From contig NZ_JAVRBG010000003.1 of NCBI RefSeq assembly GCF_031845265.1, positions 62,001 through 126,000 of the forward strand: 64,000 nucleotides of DNA. The letters are read 5' to 3'. How positions within the stretch are numbered: position 1 is the first letter of the stretch; every line of letters begins with the position of its first letter. A model generated the notes under the pieces. The model made no database searches, had not been told where the DNA came from, and saw nothing but the letters and a program-made list of their open reading frames with translations. Positions 61,543-64,000 of the stretch are shown here, one piece after another. A program made the position numbers and the translations under genes. This stretch comes from Mesonia ostreae. GTDB lineage: Bacteria > Bacteroidota > Bacteroidia > Flavobacteriales > Flavobacteriaceae.

Positions 61543-63399
61543 TTAGTTTTTTAGCCATAAAAATTCCACCGAAGAGTCTCCAAAAACGGTATGCGTTTGC
61601 TTTTGAAAGTCTTCTTTTTTAGCTTTAAAAATGTTAGGTATGTAGGTTTGCGGATTCAAATCGATTAATGGGAACCACGTACTCTGCACTTGTATTTGCA
61701 ATTTATGTCCTTTCTTAAACGTATGGTGAATGTCTTGTAGTTTAATATTCACCGCCGTCTTTTTGTTTGGTGTAAACGCTTTCGGATTCTCAAAGCTATC
61801 TCTAAACCTACCACGAAGCACTTCGCTGCGCACCATCATATGGTAATTGCTCATTTTTAAATAGTCCTGAGTCTCTTCATAATCCTCTGCGTCATCGGGA
61901 TAAACATCGATTACTTTCACAATCCAATCTGCAGCAGATCCTGTGGTGGCTACTTTTAATTTGGCCATAATTTCTCCTGCTAAAGTCATATCCTCTTCCA
62001 GAACTTCCGTTTCAAAAACCAAAACATCGGGTCTTCTCGCCGAAAACCGCTGATCGTCTGTCATGTATTTTCTAGGTGTAAATCCCATCTTAATATCTTC
62101 AGAATAAGGAACTGGTTTTTTAGGATCACTTACAAACTCTATTTTTTCACTAGGTTTTGGTAAGGTATGTAAACTTTCATTTTCCCCTAAATAGTATTTT
62201 TTAGTCAAAGCTTTTTTTGGAGGCCAGTTCTCGTAAGTTTTCCACTCCCTTAAACCAGTATCGTACATGGTTGCTTCGGCTAAAGCAGGTTCTGTCCCTT
62301 TTCCATTTCCTTTTAAAAAATGATTAAAGAAAGGAGTTTCTATATTTTTCTGATACTTAAGCGAAATATCATCTCCAAAATAAACATTTCCTATGGCCTG
62401 TCTTTTCTTATTTCTTGCCCAATCTCCGTGACTCCAAGGCCCAAAAACAAGCGTGTTGTAGTTTTTGTTGTTAGCTTCAATACTTTTATAGGTTTCAAAA
62501 GGCCCATAAAGATCTTCCGCATCAAAAAGTCCACCTACCGTCATCACTGCAGGCTTAATTTTCACCTTGCTTAAATGCTGAATTATCCCCCTTTTCTGCC
62601 AAAAATCATCGTAATTAGGATGATTTTTTAGTTGCTGCCAAAAAATATTATCTTCTTTATAATATTCGTCTAATTGACTAATAGGTGTGTGATCTAAGAA
62701 AAATTGGTACTGATCTTTACTTTTTAGATCTGGAAACTTAAACCAAGCTTTGTCTGTTGGTCCTTCTTGCTGATATCCAAAAAGGGCAGTCGCTCTCCAA
62801 TAACTTAGCATATAAGCGCCGTTGTGGTGAAAATCATCGAAAAAGAAATCTCCAATTGAAGCTTGTGGAGAAGCTGCCTTTAAGGCTGGATGTTCAGAAA
62901 GTAACGAATACGTGGCATAAAAACCAGGATACGAAATTCCCCAAGTTCCCACTTTTTGATTGTTGTTATCTACCTTATTTATTAGCCATTCAATAGTATC
63001 GTAAGTATCACTGGCTTCATCTACTTGTTTCCCTTTTTTATTTGGAATGTAAGCCCGCATATTGTCATAAATTCCTTCACTCATCCAGCGTCCGCGTACA
63101 TCTTGATAGACAATAATATTTCCCTCTTTCATTAAAAATTCATTAGGCCCCACTTTAGATCGAAATTGATCTTTCCCATAAGGACGAGAACTGTAAGGCG
63201 TTCTCTGCATTATTATGGGATACTTATGTGATTTGTCTTTAGGCGAGTAAATCGTGGTGTGCAATTTAACGCCATCACGCATCTCAATATTTACTTCTTG
63301 TTTGCTGTAATGCTCTTTAATTTGGTATTCCTCGTCTTGTGCCGATAGATTGAAAACTGAAAAGAAAACGAGTAGAGATAAATAATAAATTGACTTCAT
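61543..63399 (-). CDS. CocE/NonD-family (X-Pro dipeptidyl-peptidase S15) hydrolase, exported
   Basis: A secreted alpha/beta hydrolase of 618 residues. The start at 63399 (KSIYYLSLLVFFSVFNLSAQ) gives a normal signal peptide; a longer start at 63558 would add 53 residues from the upstream inverted repeat and is rejected. The nucleophile elbow GISYPGFYATYSLL (Ser), the acid in VGGLFDAEDLYG and the histidine in FGPWSHGDW form the triad, and the C-terminal third is the PepX_C jelly-roll domain. Members act as X-Pro dipeptidases, glutaryl-acylases or cocaine-type esterases. The DUF885 gene follows after 3 bp. Confidence 0.9.
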   Translation of the reverse strand: MKSIYYLSLLVFFSVFNLSAQDEEYQIKEHYSKQEVNIEMRDGVKLHTTIYSPKDKSHKYPIIMQRTPYSSRPYGKDQFRSKVGPNEFLMKEGNIIVYQDVRGRWMSEGIYDNMRAYIPNKKGKQVDEASDTYDTIEWLINKVDNNNQKVGTWGISYPGFYATYSLLSEHPALKAASPQASIGDFFFDDFHHNGAYMLSYWRATALFGYQQEGPTDKAWFKFPDLKSKDQYQFFLDHTPISQLDEYYKEDNIFWQQLKNHPNYDDFWQKRGIIQHLSKVKIKPAVMTVGGLFDAEDLYGPFETYKSIEANNKNYNTLVFGPWSHGDWARNKKRQAIGNVYFGDDISLKYQKNIETPFFNHFLKGNGKGTEPALAEATMYDTGLREWKTYENWPPKKALTKKYYLGENESLHTLPKPSEKIEFVSDPKKPVPYSEDIKMGFTPRKYMTDDQRFSARRPDVLVFETEVLEEDMTLAGEIMAKLKVATTGSAADWIVKVIDVYPDDAEDYEETQDYLKMSNYHMMVRSEVLRGRFRDSFENPKAFTPNKKTAVNIKLQDIHHTFKKGHKLQIQVQSTWFPLIDLNPQTYIPNIFKAKKEDFQKQTHTVFGDSSVEFLWLKN

Positions 63400-63484
63400 T
63401 TTTATAGTATAATTTTTATTTCTTAAAGATATTAATAATCTTGAAAAATGGGCTTTTTTACCGAATTGTTTATGGGTTAAAATG

Positions 63485-63650
63485 AAAAAGAGGCTGTTTA
63501 AAAAGTCCATTTTTGTCAACCTGAACCTGCCGGTACCATTCAGACGGGTTTGATTCAAATTCCTATATTAATTTTTGAATCAATATGAGAAGATTCTGAA
63601 ATAAATTCAGAATGACAGTTTTAAAGACTTTTTAAACAACCTCTTTTTTT
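63485..63650. repeat. Long inverted repeat with nested hairpins
   Basis: Outer arms 63485-63507 and 63626-63649 pair over 22 of 23 positions (AAAAAGAGGCTGTTTAAAAA...). Inside, GATTCAAA/TTTTGAATC and ATTCTGAAATAAATTCAGAAT form further stems, and GTCAACCTGAA faces TTCAGAATGAC near the edges. Of about 165 bp, most can fold. It resembles small dispersed intergenic elements of flavobacteria and could also act as a terminator for the gene upstream on the minus strand. Confidence 0.65.
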
Positions 63651-63676
63651 CTTCCGTTAGGAATATAATTCAGGAT

Positions 63677-64000
63677 TTACTCTTTATAATTACCTAAACC
63701 TTCTTTTAGCCAAGCTTCATATTCATCTACATCTGGCATATAGGAAGCGGGCGTGTTTAGCATTTCCTCTTTACTATTCAATAAAACATAATAAGGTTGT
63801 GCATTTACTCCGTATTTTTCAATTTGGAAATCACTCCACTTATTTCCAATCGTGCGTATTCGTTTTCCAGTAGTTTCGCTAGTGTACTGCTCTTCTTTAG
63901 GTAATTTCTTTTGAATATCTACATATAACGAAATCAATACGACATCATTTTTTAGTTTTCCTAAAATTTGCGGCTCACTCCATACACGTTCTTCCATCTT
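63677..64000 (-). CDS. DsbD-like thiol:disulfide interchange protein, C-terminal part (cut by window edge)
   Basis: The frame stays open to base 64000, so the gene continues beyond the window. The visible residues (KMEERVWSEPQILGKL ... ISLYVDIQKKLPKEEQY ... IRTIGNKWSDFQIEKYGVNAQPYYVLL) match the C-terminal thioredoxin domain of flavobacterial DsbD/CcdA-fusion proteins, where this stretch follows the GWACVNCRKMEE motif. Such proteins carry electrons across the inner membrane to periplasmic thiol systems. The CxxC itself and the membrane part lie outside the window. Confidence 0.8.
   Translation of the reverse strand, partial: KMEERVWSEPQILGKLKNDVVLISLYVDIQKKLPKEEQYTSETTGKRIRTIGNKWSDFQIEKYGVNAQPYYVLLNSKEEMLNTPASYMPDVDEYEAWLKEGLGNYKE

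Noticed and set aside
1..64000. CRISPR array, tRNA or rRNA genes, phage or transposase genes
   Set aside because: Looked for regular direct repeats with spacers, tRNA-like GGTTCGA loops in the gaps, and integrase, transposase or capsid motifs in the translations; none found.

Overview
The window is chromosomal DNA from a member of the Bacteroidota, most likely family Flavobacteriaceae. Base composition is AT-rich. Genes lack Shine-Dalgarno-like leaders. Several genes carry the Bacteroidota -7 element TAnnTTTG, in two cases with a well-spaced upstream TTG. Many products are flavobacterial types: exported DUF2147, DUF4168 and PepSY-like proteins, the GlmU-like acyltransferase, the DsbD-type thioredoxin tail and a three-gene acyl-CoA carboxylase. 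The genus cannot be named from this sequence alone.

Layout. 0-3 kb: end of a tryptophan 2,3-dioxygenase gene, acetyl-CoA synthetase, exported hydroxyisourate hydrolase. 3-14 kb: TsaC, a DUF2945 protein, PcrA/UvrD helicase, a membrane-anchored GltB-like FMN protein with a small membrane partner, patatin and M1 aminopeptidase, RecG. 14-20 kb: an amidase gene broken by an in-frame stop, a DUF4168 protein, the BCCP-AccC-PccB carboxylase operon, a PepSY-like protein. 20-30 kb: rpsF-rpsR-rplI, an orphan LytTR regulator, PriA, small exported proteins, YihY and NadC, RlmH, RdgB. 30-39 kb: DEAD-box helicase, TrmH, a sirtuin, an outer-membrane barrel, GNAT, then a patch of decayed genes (a frameshifted DUF3667 paralog and a HEAT-like remnant beside EamA and purB). 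40-50 kb: tandem universal stress protein with a BCCT transporter, GlmU-like protein, PanB, SdpI-like protein, a frameshifted membrane gene, RluA, aldehyde dehydrogenase. 50-64 kb: a YifB-DUF2891-PxpA-PxpB-PxpC run, a PfkA-GapA-sugar kinase-Pgi run, two peptidases and the C-terminus of a DsbD-like protein.

How genes work together. The pfkA-gapA-kinase-pgi run joins upper and mid glycolysis with entry of a (probably amino) sugar. pxpABC recycles 5-oxoproline to glutamate. BCCP, AccC and PccB form one biotin-dependent acyl-CoA carboxylase. The rest is mostly core DNA repair, translation and cofactor metabolism.

I saw no phage, transposase, CRISPR array, toxin-antitoxin or recognisable defence system, no rRNA and no tRNA. 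The unusual material is at smaller scale: a dispersed GCTTTCGCGGAA-like motif lying mostly inside genes, intergenic repeats and palindromes, phased repeats before pfkA, a sirtuin apparently without its zinc cysteines, and at least four disrupted genes.
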